Source: Arthrobacter ulcerisalmonis (GTDB lineage: Bacteria > Actinomycetota > Actinomycetes > Actinomycetales > Micrococcaceae). From it: DNA of 64,000 nt. Below the pieces are notes generated by a model. The model had not been told where the DNA came from and ran no database searches. It worked only from the letters and a program-made list of their open reading frames with translations. Location: NCBI RefSeq assembly GCF_900609065.1, contig NZ_UXAU01000013.1, positions 87,626-151,625 of the forward strand, given 5' to 3'. Of the stretch, positions 8,479 to 17,436 are shown piece by piece. Positions within the stretch are counted from its first letter, which is position 1. Every line of letters starts with the position of its first letter. Made by a program: the position numbers and the translations under genes.

Positions 8479-9909
8479 TTACGCCTTCTTGGAGCCCTTC
8501 GGCACGAAGAGTGTCTCGGCCTGTTCCAGGGACATTCCGTTGGTTTCGGGGACCTTGAACAGGACGAAGAAGAACGACGCCGCCGCGAAGGCCGTGTACA
8601 TGAGGTACGTCAGCGGAAGCGAACCGGCAGCCATGACCGGGAAGCTGAGGGTAATGGCAAAGTTGGCCACCCATTGGGCAGCTGCTGCAACACCCAAGGC
8701 GCGAGCGCGGATCCGGGACGGGAAGATTTCACCCAGCAGGACCCACACCAGGGGTCCCCACGAGGCGCCAAAGCTGATGACGAACACGTTGGCAGCCACC
8801 AAGGCAATTGGTCCCCACGCACCCGGGAGGGTGATGTTGTCTCCAGATCCAGTAGCGGAAGCGAAGGCCAGCGCCATGGTGCCCAGGGATACTGCCATTC
8901 CCACCGAGCCGGTCAGCAGGATAGGCCGGCGGCCGATCCGGTCCACCAGGGCAATGGCGACCAGGGTCACCAAGATGTTGGTCACGGCCGTTGCCACCGA
9001 GATGGTCAGCGAGTCCTCTTCGCGGAAACCCACAGCCTTCCACAGGGTAGTGGAGTAGTAGAAGATCACGTTGATACCCACGAACTGCTGCAATACCGAC
9101 AAGGTGATGCCCACCCACACCACTGCCTGCAGGCCGAAGGTCTTGCCTCGCAACGAACCTTTTTGGCCGGCCAATTTGTCTTCGGCGATCGCGTCCTTGA
9201 TCTCGCGGATGTGCCGGTCGGTGTCATCAGCCGGGGCAATGGAGTCGAAGACCACCCGGGCCTGGTCTTCCTTGCCCTGGAACACCAGGAACCGTGGGGA
9301 CTCTGGCAAGGTGAAGGCCACCCAGCCGTAGACAACCGCGGGAACGGCAGCTGCCAGGAACATCCACCGCCACGCCTCAATGCCCAGCCAGAACGGCTGA
9401 TCAGCGCCGCCGGCTGTGGTGGCGAACACCGCATCGGAAAGCAGGGCGGCAAAGATACCGGTGGTGATGGCCAGCTGCTGCAGTGAGGCCAGCCGACCGC
9501 GTACCTTCCGCGGTGAGATTTCAGAGATGTAAGCGGGGGCAATGACCGAGGCAAGGCCGATACCCAGTCCACCCACCAAGCGCCAGAAGATCAGGTCCCA
9601 GACGCTGAAGCAGAAACCGGTACCGATCGCGCTCACCAGAAATAACAGTGCACCCAGCTTCATCGCGGGGATGCGGCCGTAGCGGTCCGCGATCTTCCCG
9701 GCCACGTAGGCGCCCACGGCACAGCCCAGCAGCGCGATGGCCACCGAGAAGCCAGTCACAGCCTCGGAAAGCGCAAACTCGTCCTGCATGGCGTCGACGG
9801 CGCCGTTGACCACTGAGGAGTCGAAGCCAAAGAGGAAGCCCCCAACAGCGCCTGCAAGCGCCAGCCAGATGACTCGCCGTGGGATTTTAGTGTCTGGCTC
9901 GATGCTCAA
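8479..9909 (-). CDS. MFS sugar porter family transporter
   Basis: Proton-coupled sugar or polyol importer. Sugar-porter signatures are present: GFLFGFDSSVVNGA in helix 1, GRIPAMKLG, the loop motif PAYISEISPRKVRGRLAS, the cytoplasmic PESPRFLV, the helix-7 region QQFVGINVIFYYSTTLW, and PETNGMSLEQ near the C-terminus. I start it at the TTG at 9909, preceded by AGGGGG, giving 476 residues, the usual family length. The frame is open to 10044, but that upstream ATG lies in the loop of a terminator hairpin. The sugar cannot be named. Confidence 0.9.
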   Translation of the reverse strand: MSIEPDTKIPRRVIWLALAGAVGGFLFGFDSSVVNGAVDAMQDEFALSEAVTGFSVAIALLGCAVGAYVAGKIADRYGRIPAMKLGALLFLVSAIGTGFCFSVWDLIFWRLVGGLGIGLASVIAPAYISEISPRKVRGRLASLQQLAITTGIFAALLSDAVFATTAGGADQPFWLGIEAWRWMFLAAAVPAVVYGWVAFTLPESPRFLVFQGKEDQARVVFDSIAPADDTDRHIREIKDAIAEDKLAGQKGSLRGKTFGLQAVVWVGITLSVLQQFVGINVIFYYSTTLWKAVGFREEDSLTISVATAVTNILVTLVAIALVDRIGRRPILLTGSVGMAVSLGTMALAFASATGSGDNITLPGAWGPIALVAANVFVISFGASWGPLVWVLLGEIFPSRIRARALGVAAAAQWVANFAITLSFPVMAAGSLPLTYLMYTAFAAASFFFVLFKVPETNGMSLEQAETLFVPKGSKKA

Positions 9910-10026
9910 GATGCCCCCTGGGGGTGTGGTGCGATTAGGAACGGTGCACGCAACGTCGGCCTCAGGGTCGGCGTTCCAGTCCGGCGCACCTCTGTCAGTG
10001 TTCCACGGGTTTGTCCGGGGGAGAAA

Positions 10027-10064
10027 CGAAACGGGAGGCACCAATGGTGGTGCCTCCCGTTTCG
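10027..10064 (-). terminator. Strong intrinsic terminator of the DHA2 exporter gene
   Basis: Perfect 17-bp stem (10027-10043 with 10048-10064) and a 4-base loop (10044-10047). On the minus strand it is followed by a T-rich run (GTTTCTC). It lies 22 bases after the stop of the exporter gene and upstream of the sugar porter, separating the two transcription units. Confidence 0.88.
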
Positions 10065-10085
10065 GATTGCCGGAGAACTGGGCGG

Positions 10086-11735
10086 TCAGTGCGCCGCAGC
10101 AGGCTCCCGGGCCGCTTTCGGGTCTGTCAACTTCTTGTTGGGAAGCGCAAAGCTGATGAGGAACGCCACACCCGTGAGGATGGCCGCGGTCAGCATGACG
10201 GTGTCGATTGCCCCGGCAAAGCCCTCGGTGATGGGCCGCGTCAAGGTGCTGTTGGCGGTATGCAGCCAGCTGGTGTCATTGAGGGAATCGTTGGAAGCGC
10301 CGTTCTGGAAGAACTCGTACAGCTTGGCATTGGCAGGATCGGCCGCCACGGCCGGGTCTTTGAGGACGGCTTGGTAGTCGGCGCTGGTCAGGGCCGACTT
10401 CATCCCATCAGCGATCTTGCTGGCTGCGAGGCTGAAAAGCATCGAGATGAACACGGCGGTGCCCACCGCGCCGCCCATAGAGCGGAAGAATGCCGCGGAG
10501 GACGTTCCCACGCCCATGTCCTTTGCCGGTACGGAGACCTGCATGGCCAAGGTCAACGGTTGCATGCAGAAGCCCAACCCCATGCCGAAGAACACGGCGA
10601 TGAGGCCCGGTACCCAGAGGCCGGTGTCCACACCCAGGACCAGGCCCATCACCAGCGCGGACGCGGTGAGGATAGCCGTGCCCACGATGGGGAAGATCCG
10701 GTAGGTGCCCGACGCCGAGATGGTCCGGCCAGCCGTGATGGAACCGGTCAGGATACCCACCGTGAAGGTGATCATCATCAGGCCAGCTTCCGTGGGGGTG
10801 AGCCCCTTCACCAGCTGCAGGTACATGGGCAGCATGGCGATCGCGCCAAACATGCCGATGCCAATGATGAAGTTCAGCAGCGAGGACAGGCCGAAGGTGG
10901 TGTTGCGGAAGAGCCGGAGCGGGATCAGCGCGTAGTCGCCGGCCCGCCGCTCCGCCAGGATGAACCAGACAATGCCCACCACACCAAGGCCGTAGCAAAG
11001 GAACGAGTTCACGGAGGCCCAGCCCCAGCTACGTCCCTGTTCGGCGACGAGGAGGAGGGGTACGATCGCCAGGGTGATAGCGGCAGCACCCCAGTAGTCG
11101 ATCTTCTGCTTCATGTGCTTGGCTGGCAGGTGCAGGTAAAGGAACACCACAGTCAGCGCGGCTAGGCCGATGGGGATGTTGATGAAGAACACCCACCGCC
11201 AGCCGTCAAAGCCCAAGATGTTGGCGGAACCGGCAAAAGCCCCACCCACCACGGGGCCCAGCACCGACGAGATGCCGAAGACCGACATGAAGTAGCCCTG
11301 GTACTTGGCGCGGTCCTTAAGCGAGACAATGTCGCCAATGATGGTCAACGCCAGGGCCAGCAGGCCACCGGCGCCCAGGCCCTGGATGCCACGGGCAATA
11401 GCGAGTTCCGTCATGGAGTGAACGGATCCGGCGTACAGCGAACCCACGAGGAAGATGGCGATCGCCGTCAGGTAGAGGGGCCGGCGGCCAAAGATGTCGC
11501 TCAGCTTGCCGTAGAGCGGCGTGCTGACCGTGGAGGTGATGAGGTATGCGGTGGTGGCCCACGCCTGGAGGGACAGCCCGTCGAGGTCGTTGGCAATGGT
11601 GTAAATAGAGGTTGACACGATGGTCTGGTCGAGCGAGGCCAGGAACATACCCAGCATCAACCCCACCATCACGGTGACAATCTGGCGCTGGGTCAGCGCC
11701 TCGCCAGCGGGGCGTGCCGTTGGTGTTTTGGGCAT
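10086..11735 (-). CDS. MDR family MFS transporter (DHA2, EmrB/QacA type)
   Basis: 549 residues with about 14 membrane segments. DHA2 markers include LDQTIVSTSIYTIANDL in helix 1, motif A (GKLSDIFGRRPLY), and motif C (GPVVGGAFAGS) in helix 5. A long extracytoplasmic loop of about 90 residues precedes the last helix. It should export lipophilic drugs or toxic metabolites with proton antiport. GGAG lies 5 nt before the ATG. A near-perfect 21-bp palindrome 34 bases upstream is a likely operator for a MarR or TetR regulator encoded elsewhere. Confidence 0.93.
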   Translation of the reverse strand: MPKTPTARPAGEALTQRQIVTVMVGLMLGMFLASLDQTIVSTSIYTIANDLDGLSLQAWATTAYLITSTVSTPLYGKLSDIFGRRPLYLTAIAIFLVGSLYAGSVHSMTELAIARGIQGLGAGGLLALALTIIGDIVSLKDRAKYQGYFMSVFGISSVLGPVVGGAFAGSANILGFDGWRWVFFINIPIGLAALTVVFLYLHLPAKHMKQKIDYWGAAAITLAIVPLLLVAEQGRSWGWASVNSFLCYGLGVVGIVWFILAERRAGDYALIPLRLFRNTTFGLSSLLNFIIGIGMFGAIAMLPMYLQLVKGLTPTEAGLMMITFTVGILTGSITAGRTISASGTYRIFPIVGTAILTASALVMGLVLGVDTGLWVPGLIAVFFGMGLGFCMQPLTLAMQVSVPAKDMGVGTSSAAFFRSMGGAVGTAVFISMLFSLAASKIADGMKSALTSADYQAVLKDPAVAADPANAKLYEFFQNGASNDSLNDTSWLHTANSTLTRPITEGFAGAIDTVMLTAAILTGVAFLISFALPNKKLTDPKAAREPAAAH

Positions 11736-11768
11736 GGGATCTCCAAGAAGTACAGGCCGGAAGCGTTA

Positions 11769-11789
11769 ATAGTTGCTTTCAGTAACTAT
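11769..11789 (-). promoter_or_regulatory. Palindromic operator upstream of the DHA2 exporter
   Basis: Arms ATAGTTGCT (11769-11777) and AGTAACTAT (11781-11789) are complementary at 8 of 9 positions with a 3-bp spacer. The size, AT content and position 34 bp before the exporter start fit a MarR-type repressor site. No regulator gene is adjacent. Confidence 0.55.
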
Positions 11790-11845
11790 CTTACTCCCGC
11801 ATTTCTTCCCGTGAAGGAAAAAATACTTCTCTGTGACCCCGTAGC

Positions 11846-12340
11846 TCAGGGCTCCACCAGGATGCCGTCCGGGTCGCACCAGACCATCGCGCCGGGACGG
11901 AACCGGACGCCGTCGAGCACTACGTCCACGTCCACCTCGCCAGCGCCGGCCTTGGCGCTTTTCTTCGGGTTGCTGCCCAAGGCCTTGACGCCCAAATCCA
12001 ACGCGGCCAACGCAACCCGGTCACGGATGGCGCCGTTGATCACGACGCCGGCCCAGCCGTTTAGCACGGCGCTCTCGGCGATCATGTCCCCCATTAACGC
12101 CGTGCCCAACGAGCCGGCGCCGTCCACCACTAGCACGGCACCGTTGCCCGGGGTAGCCAAGGTGGACTTCACCAGGGCGTTGTCCTGGAAGCAGCGGATG
12201 GTGCGGACGGGGCCGCTGAAGTGTGAGCGGCCACCCAGGGACTGGAACTGAAGAGCCAAGGAGAGTAACTCGTCACCGCGCTGGTCGTAAAGATCTGCAG
12301 TGCTGACGGTGGGTACTGACGATGGGGACGCGGCGCTCAT
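11846..12340 (-). CDS. RraA-like protein (HMG/CHA aldolase or RNase E regulator fold)
   Basis: 164 residues from the ATG at 12340, which has AAAGGAG about 8 nt upstream; the frame is open to 12397. The family core is clear: GDMIAESAVLNGWAGVVING followed by AIRDR, giving the class II aldolase pattern with Gly84-Asp85 and Arg106-Asp107. In the aldolase branch these residues bind Mg and the substrate. Members act either as 4-hydroxy-4-methyl-2-oxoglutarate aldolases or as RNase E inhibitors, and sequence alone does not decide. It is divergent from the MFS gene at 12472. Confidence 0.85.
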   Translation of the reverse strand: MSAASPSSVPTVSTADLYDQRGDELLSLALQFQSLGGRSHFSGPVRTIRCFQDNALVKSTLATPGNGAVLVVDGAGSLGTALMGDMIAESAVLNGWAGVVINGAIRDRVALAALDLGVKALGSNPKKSAKAGAGEVDVDVVLDGVRFRPGAMVWCDPDGILVEP

Positions 12341-12404
12341 AGCGGCTCTCCTTTGAGTGGGGGCTGACGGGTCAGCTGATGCGATGTTTGGTTCCAACCA
12401 CTAG

Positions 12405-12423
12405 GGGCGGTCCGGTACCGCCC
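12405..12423. promoter_or_regulatory. Inverted repeat between rraA-like and MFS genes
   Basis: GGGCGGT (12405-12411) and ACCGCCC (12417-12423) form a 7-bp inverted repeat in the 131-bp divergent intergenic region, just before a GATAGTCTG stretch that could contain the -10 for the rightward gene. It may be an operator, but this is weakly supported. Confidence 0.3.
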
Positions 12424-12471
12424 ACGATAGTCTGATTTCTACCTCGCCAGTCCTTTCAGGAGCGCACGTCA

Positions 12472-13755
12472 ATGAGCCTGCCCCAGCCTTCCCTGCCTTC
12501 CGAACCCGGCCCGGCGCATTCTTCGTCGGCAGCGCTCGCCGAGCCTACTCACAAGGTGACGGCCCGCTGGGTCACCGGCCTGGTCCTGGTCAACGTTGGC
12601 ATCAACGCAGCGTTCTTCGGACCCATCAACGTTTTCATCGGCCAGCAAGCCATTGATATTGATGCCCCCAGCAAGGAGGCCATCCTCTCGCTGGTTACCG
12701 CCTGTGGCGCGGCCGTGTCCTTGGTGGCGAATCCGCTCTGTGGTGCCCTGTCCGATCGCACCACTTCCCCCCTTGGCCGGCGGGCGCCTTGGATCCTTGC
12801 CGGAGCCGTCTTGGCCACGGCCGCTCTTTTGGCGATGTCCGGTGCAACGTCGGTGGCGCTGATGGTGTTGTTCTGGTGCTTCGTCCAGCTCGGGGCGAAC
12901 GCCGCCTACGCCGCGATCACGGCCGCGGTCCCGGACCGGGTGCCTGTCGCGCAGCGCGGGGGAGTGGGTGGCCTAGCAGCCATGGGGCAGACCCTCGGTA
13001 TCCTCACCGGTGCGGTGTTCGGTGCGGTGGTGACCGGAAACTACATGGTGGGGTACTGGCTGTGCGCCGCCGCCATGCTGCTTTCTGTCGTGCCCTATCT
13101 CTTCCACAGGAATGATCCCGCCTTGCCCAAGGACGGCCGGTCGAAATTCCGGCTCGGCAGCTTCGCCAAGAGTTTCTATATCAGCCCCCGGGAGCACCCG
13201 GACTTCGGCTGGGCATGGCTCACGCGGCTGCTGGTCAACGTGGGCAACCAAGCCACCATTGTGTATCTGCTGTTCTTCCTCCGGGACGTCATTGGCTATC
13301 CAGATCCGGCGACCGGTGTGCTGATCCTGACGGGGATCTACGCGGTGATGGTGATGATCACCGCCGTCCTGGTGGGTCCGTGGAGTGACAGGGTGGGCCG
13401 GCGGAAGCCGTTCGTGATCGGTTCCTCCGCCACCATTGCGATGGCGGGAGCCATTATGGCGTTCTTCCCAGTCTGGCCAGGGGCGCTGGCTGGGGCGGCG
13501 GTGCTGGGGGTCGGCTTTGGCGCGTACCTGGCGGTAGATTTCGCCCTGCTGACCCAGGTGCTGCCCACCGCTGCGGACCGCGGCAAGGACATGGGGGTCA
13601 TCAACGTGGCCAATTCGCTGCCGCAAGTGATCGCCCCCGCGCTGGCGTTCCTGGCTGTTCAATTCTTCGGCGGCTACGTGACACTCTTCATGGCTGCTGC
13701 TGTCATTGGGCTGCTGGGCGCCGTGTTTGTGGTGAAGATCAAAGGCGTCTCCTGA
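12472..13755 (+). CDS. MFS transporter
   Basis: 427 residues with 12 predicted helices and a polar 28-residue N-terminus. The loop after helix 2 reads CGALSDRTTSPLGRRAPW, and the loop after helix 8 reads GPWSDRVGRRKPF. This doubled D-R-x-GRR pattern is typical of GPH-like and sucrose/melibiose-type carriers, so uptake of a sugar or glycoside is plausible, though the substrate is unknown. AGGAG lies 8 nt before the ATG. It is divergent from the RraA-like gene and followed 159 bases later by a TetR regulator in the same direction. Confidence 0.88.
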   Translation: MSLPQPSLPSEPGPAHSSSAALAEPTHKVTARWVTGLVLVNVGINAAFFGPINVFIGQQAIDIDAPSKEAILSLVTACGAAVSLVANPLCGALSDRTTSPLGRRAPWILAGAVLATAALLAMSGATSVALMVLFWCFVQLGANAAYAAITAAVPDRVPVAQRGGVGGLAAMGQTLGILTGAVFGAVVTGNYMVGYWLCAAAMLLSVVPYLFHRNDPALPKDGRSKFRLGSFAKSFYISPREHPDFGWAWLTRLLVNVGNQATIVYLLFFLRDVIGYPDPATGVLILTGIYAVMVMITAVLVGPWSDRVGRRKPFVIGSSATIAMAGAIMAFFPVWPGALAGAAVLGVGFGAYLAVDFALLTQVLPTAADRGKDMGVINVANSLPQVIAPALAFLAVQFFGGYVTLFMAAAVIGLLGAVFVVKIKGVS

Positions 13756-13914
13756 CGCCCAGCCCGGCTGGGTTGGACCGCCGTGTAGCTCCGCTGGCTG
13801 TGAGTTCGCCGGGAGCTCGAATGTTACCCTGCGGTATAGTTAGGGCCGACTGCAGGCCGTCCGGGCGGGGGTGCCCTGGCTGCCGCTCCAAGACTCCCAA
13901 CCTCGGAAATGTAG

Positions 13915-14523
13915 ATGCCTGAGACGACTCCAGATCATCCGCGAAGTGCCGCCATGCCCGTTGCCCCTCGCCAACGGCTGCGCTACCAACGCGTCTTGGA
14001 AGCTGCGTCCCTGGCTGCCCGTGGCGGGCTCGACGACGTTGACCTCAGCCATATTGCTGAAGCTGCGGACGTATCCCTCGGTACCGTCTACCGTTACTTC
14101 CCCACGAGCGCGCACCTGATGTTGGCACTGTTCAGGCACCAGCTCGTGGAACTGCAGGCCGCTCGGACTGCCTCCGCGGGGAGGTTATCGGGCAGGGCGC
14201 CGGCTGGCCTGGTCACGGAGATCTTCCATCTGCGGGTCATGCAGCCGGCGGTGGATGAGTGTCTGGCGAACGCCGCCTACGTGCCGGGGACCGAAATTAC
14301 CGAACTGCGACGCGAACTGGACGCGATGGCACACGCAACAGTTGCCGAGACCTGCGGGGACGGTGGTGCGGCCACCGTGCTGCTGCTTGCCGTCAGCGGC
14401 CTGGTCCAGTCGGTCCGGAACGGACGCCTGACCCAGCAGCAGGCGGACAAGGACCTCAAAAAGGCCTGCGCGTTACTGAAGCCGGCAGATCAGACTGCAC
14501 TTGATGTGGACAGGACTGCCTAG
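13915..14523 (+). CDS. TetR family transcriptional regulator
   Basis: 202 residues. The TetR DNA-binding domain is at about residues 20-66: a helix-turn-helix in DLSHIAEAADVSLGTVYRYF with the characteristic TVYRYFPTSAHLM. The rest is the helical ligand-binding and dimer domain. The ligand and target are unknown. A TATAGT -10-like element lies at 13835-13840. The ATG at 13915 has only a weak ribosome binding site, and an in-frame ATG at 13953 would still keep the whole DNA-binding domain. Confidence 0.88.
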   Translation: MPETTPDHPRSAAMPVAPRQRLRYQRVLEAASLAARGGLDDVDLSHIAEAADVSLGTVYRYFPTSAHLMLALFRHQLVELQAARTASAGRLSGRAPAGLVTEIFHLRVMQPAVDECLANAAYVPGTEITELRRELDAMAHATVAETCGDGGAATVLLLAVSGLVQSVRNGRLTQQQADKDLKKACALLKPADQTALDVDRTA

Positions 14524-14618
14524 CTGGCCTAAACCAATCCTGCAATAAGCAACCGCGAAGTCCTGCCGGAGGTAGCGTACAAGTATGCGGCGGTCGTTGC
14601 CACCGGCCGCCAGTGCAC

Positions 14619-14639
14619 CCGTGGCGGCTGCCGCCACGG
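14619..14639 (+). terminator. Short GC hairpin after the tetR gene
   Basis: CCGTGGCGG (14619-14627) pairs perfectly with CCGCCACGG (14631-14639) around a 3-base loop. No T-run follows. The position between tetR and the DUF456 gene fits a terminator of the type common in high-GC actinobacteria. Confidence 0.5.
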
Positions 14640-14673
14640 CGGATTGACCACCAGCCGCCCCTAGACTGGGCGG

Positions 14674-15177
14674 ATGAGCTCTGACACTGTGGTGACCATC
14701 CTGTGTGGCATCGCCATCGCCGTGGGCGTTGCCGGCACCATCATTCCGGTGCTTCCCGGCAGTATTTTGATCGGCGCCAGCCTTTTGGCCTGGGCCATCT
14801 GGGGTGGCGCCGGCACCGCCGGTTGGGTGGTCTTCGCGATCGGTATGGCCTTTGTTGTCGCCGGAATGACGGCCAGCGCGGTGCTCACGGGCCGGAAACT
14901 CAAGCAGCACGCGATCCCAGGCCGAAGTGTCCTGGTTGGACTGGCCCTCGGCCTCGTGGGCATGTTCGTGATTCCAGTGGTGGGCCTCTTCATCGGATTC
15001 GCGCTTGGTCTCCTGATCAGTGAACTCATCCGGACGCATGCACCCCGCAAAGCACTTACCGGCAGTTGGGCGGCACTGAAGGCCACCGGAGTGGGCATGC
15101 TGGTGGAGTGCGGCCTGGCCACTTTGGCTGCCAGCACCTGGGTGATCGGCGTGTGGGTGGCTGCCGCGAACACCTGA
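14674..15177 (+). CDS. DUF456 domain-containing membrane protein
   Basis: 167 residues, almost entirely membrane-embedded with about five helices and Gly-rich packing motifs (GVAGTIIPVLPGSILIGA near the N-terminus). This matches the DUF456 family, small integral membrane proteins of unknown function. There is no ribosome binding site; a TAGACT hexamer at 14662-14667 ends exactly 6 nt before the ATG, predicting a leaderless mRNA. Confidence 0.88.
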   Translation: MSSDTVVTILCGIAIAVGVAGTIIPVLPGSILIGASLLAWAIWGGAGTAGWVVFAIGMAFVVAGMTASAVLTGRKLKQHAIPGRSVLVGLALGLVGMFVIPVVGLFIGFALGLLISELIRTHAPRKALTGSWAALKATGVGMLVECGLATLAASTWVIGVWVAAANT

Positions 15178-15228
15178 ATCATCCTGGGGGACGGCGGCGG
15201 AGGCCGCGCCCTTGGATAGCATGGAGGC

Positions 15229-16218
15229 ATGAGTGTTGGGGATTCCGGGCCGATCTATCAGGACACCCGCGACCTCACCCCCTTTGGCCAGCCCCAGTTG
15301 TGGACCCCGGTCCGGGGCCTCACGGACACCGTGGGTGGACTGCTCTCCGGCATGCTGGGCGGCCGGGAATCGACACCGCTGTCCGTCGATGGCGAGGTGC
15401 CGCGGCTACAGCGCCGGGAATCGAGGACGGCCAAGGCCTTCCACCATGCGGTCTACTCCTCCGGACAGCCGGAGAAGCTGCTCGCGTTGACCCGCACCTA
15501 CCCGGGCTGGGCGGGCGTGGGGCATCTGCTGGCAGGCTTGCAGGCCTACCGCAACAAGGGTTTCCGGCAGGCTTCGGAACTGTTGCGCCGGGGGCTCTCG
15601 GTAAGGAACGACGACGACGCGAACCACTACGCGCAGACCTACCTTTCGCGGGTGGTCACTCGGGTGGAGGTCGCCGAAAAAGTTGAGGTTCCGGTGCTGT
15701 TCAGCGAGGAGTCGGTGCTGTTGGCGCTCTCCCACGCGCTGCGCGAAATAGGCCGCGCCGACGATGCGCTGAACACGTTGGCCGGCCTGCCGCCGTCGTT
15801 ACCCACCGCGTTGGCGCGCAGTTCACTCGCTTTGGGCCTGGGCCGCAGTGGGGCCGTCATCGCGTGGACCGAGGGCCTGCTCAACGAGGACGATCTTTCC
15901 GCCGCCCTGCTGTTGGTGAGGGCCCGCGCCCTTCGCCAGGAGGGCTGGCTCGAGGAAGCGCAAGAGGCCATCAACGAGATCCTTCGGCGCCGCGGAACGG
16001 CCCTGCTGCTCCGCAACGATGCCATCTCTGACCGGGCGGCGTTGCTCTTGGATGCCAGCAAAAGGAACCTGTCTCCCAAGGAATGGGCCAGACGCCAAGA
16101 CCCGGCCAAATCGCGCCGGGACATTGACGAGGTGGAGCGGATCCGGCGCGACCACGATCAGCGCAGGATCTGGAAGCAGGAGTGGGAGCGGCTAGGCGGG
16201 GACCAAGGGAACCAATAG
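15229..16218 (+). CDS. Tetratricopeptide-like cytoplasmic protein, unknown function
   Basis: 329 residues, soluble and rich in helices. The middle (about 75-270) consists of helical-hairpin units with alternating Ala/Leu/Arg patterns resembling degenerate TPR repeats, for example LLAGLQAYRNKGFRQASELL and ALSHALREIGRADDALNTL. The C-terminus is strongly charged (Arg/Glu/Lys), consistent with a helix contacting a partner. No enzyme motif is visible. TAGCAT at 15217-15222 ends 6 nt before the ATG, so it is probably leaderless. The last 27 bases overlap the convergent lysE-type gene. Confidence 0.75.
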   Translation: MSVGDSGPIYQDTRDLTPFGQPQLWTPVRGLTDTVGGLLSGMLGGRESTPLSVDGEVPRLQRRESRTAKAFHHAVYSSGQPEKLLALTRTYPGWAGVGHLLAGLQAYRNKGFRQASELLRRGLSVRNDDDANHYAQTYLSRVVTRVEVAEKVEVPVLFSEESVLLALSHALREIGRADDALNTLAGLPPSLPTALARSSLALGLGRSGAVIAWTEGLLNEDDLSAALLLVRARALRQEGWLEEAQEAINEILRRRGTALLLRNDAISDRAALLLDASKRNLSPKEWARRQDPAKSRRDIDEVERIRRDHDQRRIWKQEWERLGGDQGNQ

Positions 16219-16839
16219 GGGTACCACCTGTTCGGCCAGGAGCACACCGCCCAGGCCCAGCATGATCACCCCGCTGCTGAGCGTCACCACCCGCGCGGCG
16301 CCTGGCCGGCTCTGCAGAATGGACCGGGCCAGCATGGCCACGGCTGTGTAGACCAAGGCGGTCAAGGCCACGAAGGTCAAGCCCAACAACCCTGACTGCA
16401 CCGGCACTGGGAAGGTGGCCTCGGCGCTGACGAACTGCGGAATCAACGCCACATAGAACAGCAGCCCCTTGGGATTGATCCCGCTGGTGCCCATCCCCTG
16501 GAAAAAAGTCCGCAGCTGGGTTGCGCCGGCGCTGGCAGCTCCTGCTTCAAAGCTGGCGCCACGCCAAGAGCGGAGCGTGCTGGCGCCAAGCCACATCAGG
16601 TAAGCGGCACCTGCAAGAGTGAGCCAGCCCAAGACCCCCGGCACTCCGGTGAGCAACGCGGCCAAGCCAGCCACGAGCAGGACGGTATGCAGGACGTAGC
16701 CGCTGCAGAGACCCGCCACCGCCGGCACGAAACTCCGCTGCCGCAGCCCTGCCGTGATGGAGTAAGCCCAGTCCACGCCGGGCGTGCAGGCCAACGCCAC
16801 GGCAACCAGCATGAAGGCGAGGAACAGTTCGGGATTCAT
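16192..16839 (-). CDS. LysE/RhtB family amino-acid exporter
   Basis: 215 residues with six hydrophobic helices. The family N-terminal pattern LACTPGVDWAYSITAGLRQ and the conserved loop with GINPKGLLFYVALIPQF are present. It should export amino acids or derivatives by proton antiport. AGGAG precedes the ATG. It is divergently transcribed from an Lrp/AsnC regulator, the classic arrangement in which the regulator senses the amino acid and induces its exporter. Confidence 0.9.
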   Translation of the reverse strand: MNPELFLAFMLVAVALACTPGVDWAYSITAGLRQRSFVPAVAGLCSGYVLHTVLLVAGLAALLTGVPGVLGWLTLAGAAYLMWLGASTLRSWRGASFEAGAASAGATQLRTFFQGMGTSGINPKGLLFYVALIPQFVSAEATFPVPVQSGLLGLTFVALTALVYTAVAMLARSILQSRPGAARVVTLSSGVIMLGLGGVLLAEQVVPLLVPLVPA

Positions 16840-16944
16840 GGGTCTCCTGTCGGCGGTTGGCTACAGGAAAACTTTAGGAAGGTTCAGGCCAAAAGTGCTG
16901 TCCAAATTTAGCGCTCTGAGCGGCCGAAGCAATATTATTATTGC

Positions 16945-17400
16945 GTGATTGACCATATTGACAGGAATATCTTGCGCCACCTTCGCGAGGATGGCCGGAT
17001 GACGGCCACGGCGCTTGCGGCCAAGGTCGGATTGACGGTGGCGCCCTGCCATCGAAGGCTGCGCGATCTGGAGCGTTCGGGGGTGATCCGCGGCTATCGG
17101 GCAGATATCGACCCGGCCGCCGTCGGACTCGGGTTTGAGGCCAGCGTCTTCGTGACCCTCCGGCAGGTGGACAGGGCCACCATGGAAATTTTCGAAAGTC
17201 GCGTGGCTGAAAGCCCGCAGGTGGTGGAGGCGCAGCGGTTATTCGGCTCGCCGGACTACCTGCTGAAGGTGATTGCCGCGGACCTGCCCGCCTACCAGCG
17301 GTTCTACGACGCCGAGCTGACGTCTCTGCCCGGCGTCGAGCGGCTCACCTCAACCCTGGTGATGAAGAACCTCAAGTCCAACGCTGGTCCGCCAGTCTAG
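16945..17400 (+). CDS. Lrp/AsnC family transcriptional regulator (LysE-linked)
   Basis: 151 residues: N-terminal helix-turn-helix (IDRNILRHLREDGRMTATAL, then KVGLTVAPCHRRLRDLERSG) and a C-terminal RAM ligand-binding domain with the family segment LFGSPDYLLKVIAADLPAY. It probably controls the divergent LysE-type exporter in response to an amino acid. The GTG start has no ribosome binding site; a TATTAT hexamer at 16933-16938 ends 6 nt upstream, predicting a leaderless transcript. The 105-bp divergent region would hold its operator. Confidence 0.92.
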   Translation: MIDHIDRNILRHLREDGRMTATALAAKVGLTVAPCHRRLRDLERSGVIRGYRADIDPAAVGLGFEASVFVTLRQVDRATMEIFESRVAESPQVVEAQRLFGSPDYLLKVIAADLPAYQRFYDAELTSLPGVERLTSTLVMKNLKSNAGPPV

Positions 17401-17436
17401 GCAGGCGCCACAGCCGGGCTTGGATCTTGACCGGCG

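Noticed and set aside
8359..9486. Plus-strand open frame of about 375 codons opposite the sugar porter
   Set aside because: Antisense shadow with His/Gln/Gly-rich low-complexity translation; no start signal.
9910..10044. N-terminal extension of the sugar porter to an ATG at 10044
   Set aside because: That codon sits in a 17-bp terminator hairpin, and the extra 45 residues have no family similarity.
10011..11165. Long plus-strand open frame (about 384 codons) opposite the DHA2 exporter
   Set aside because: Antisense of a clear membrane protein gene; His/Gly/Arg/Gln-rich composition is typical of a GC-driven shadow frame, and there is no ribosome binding site.
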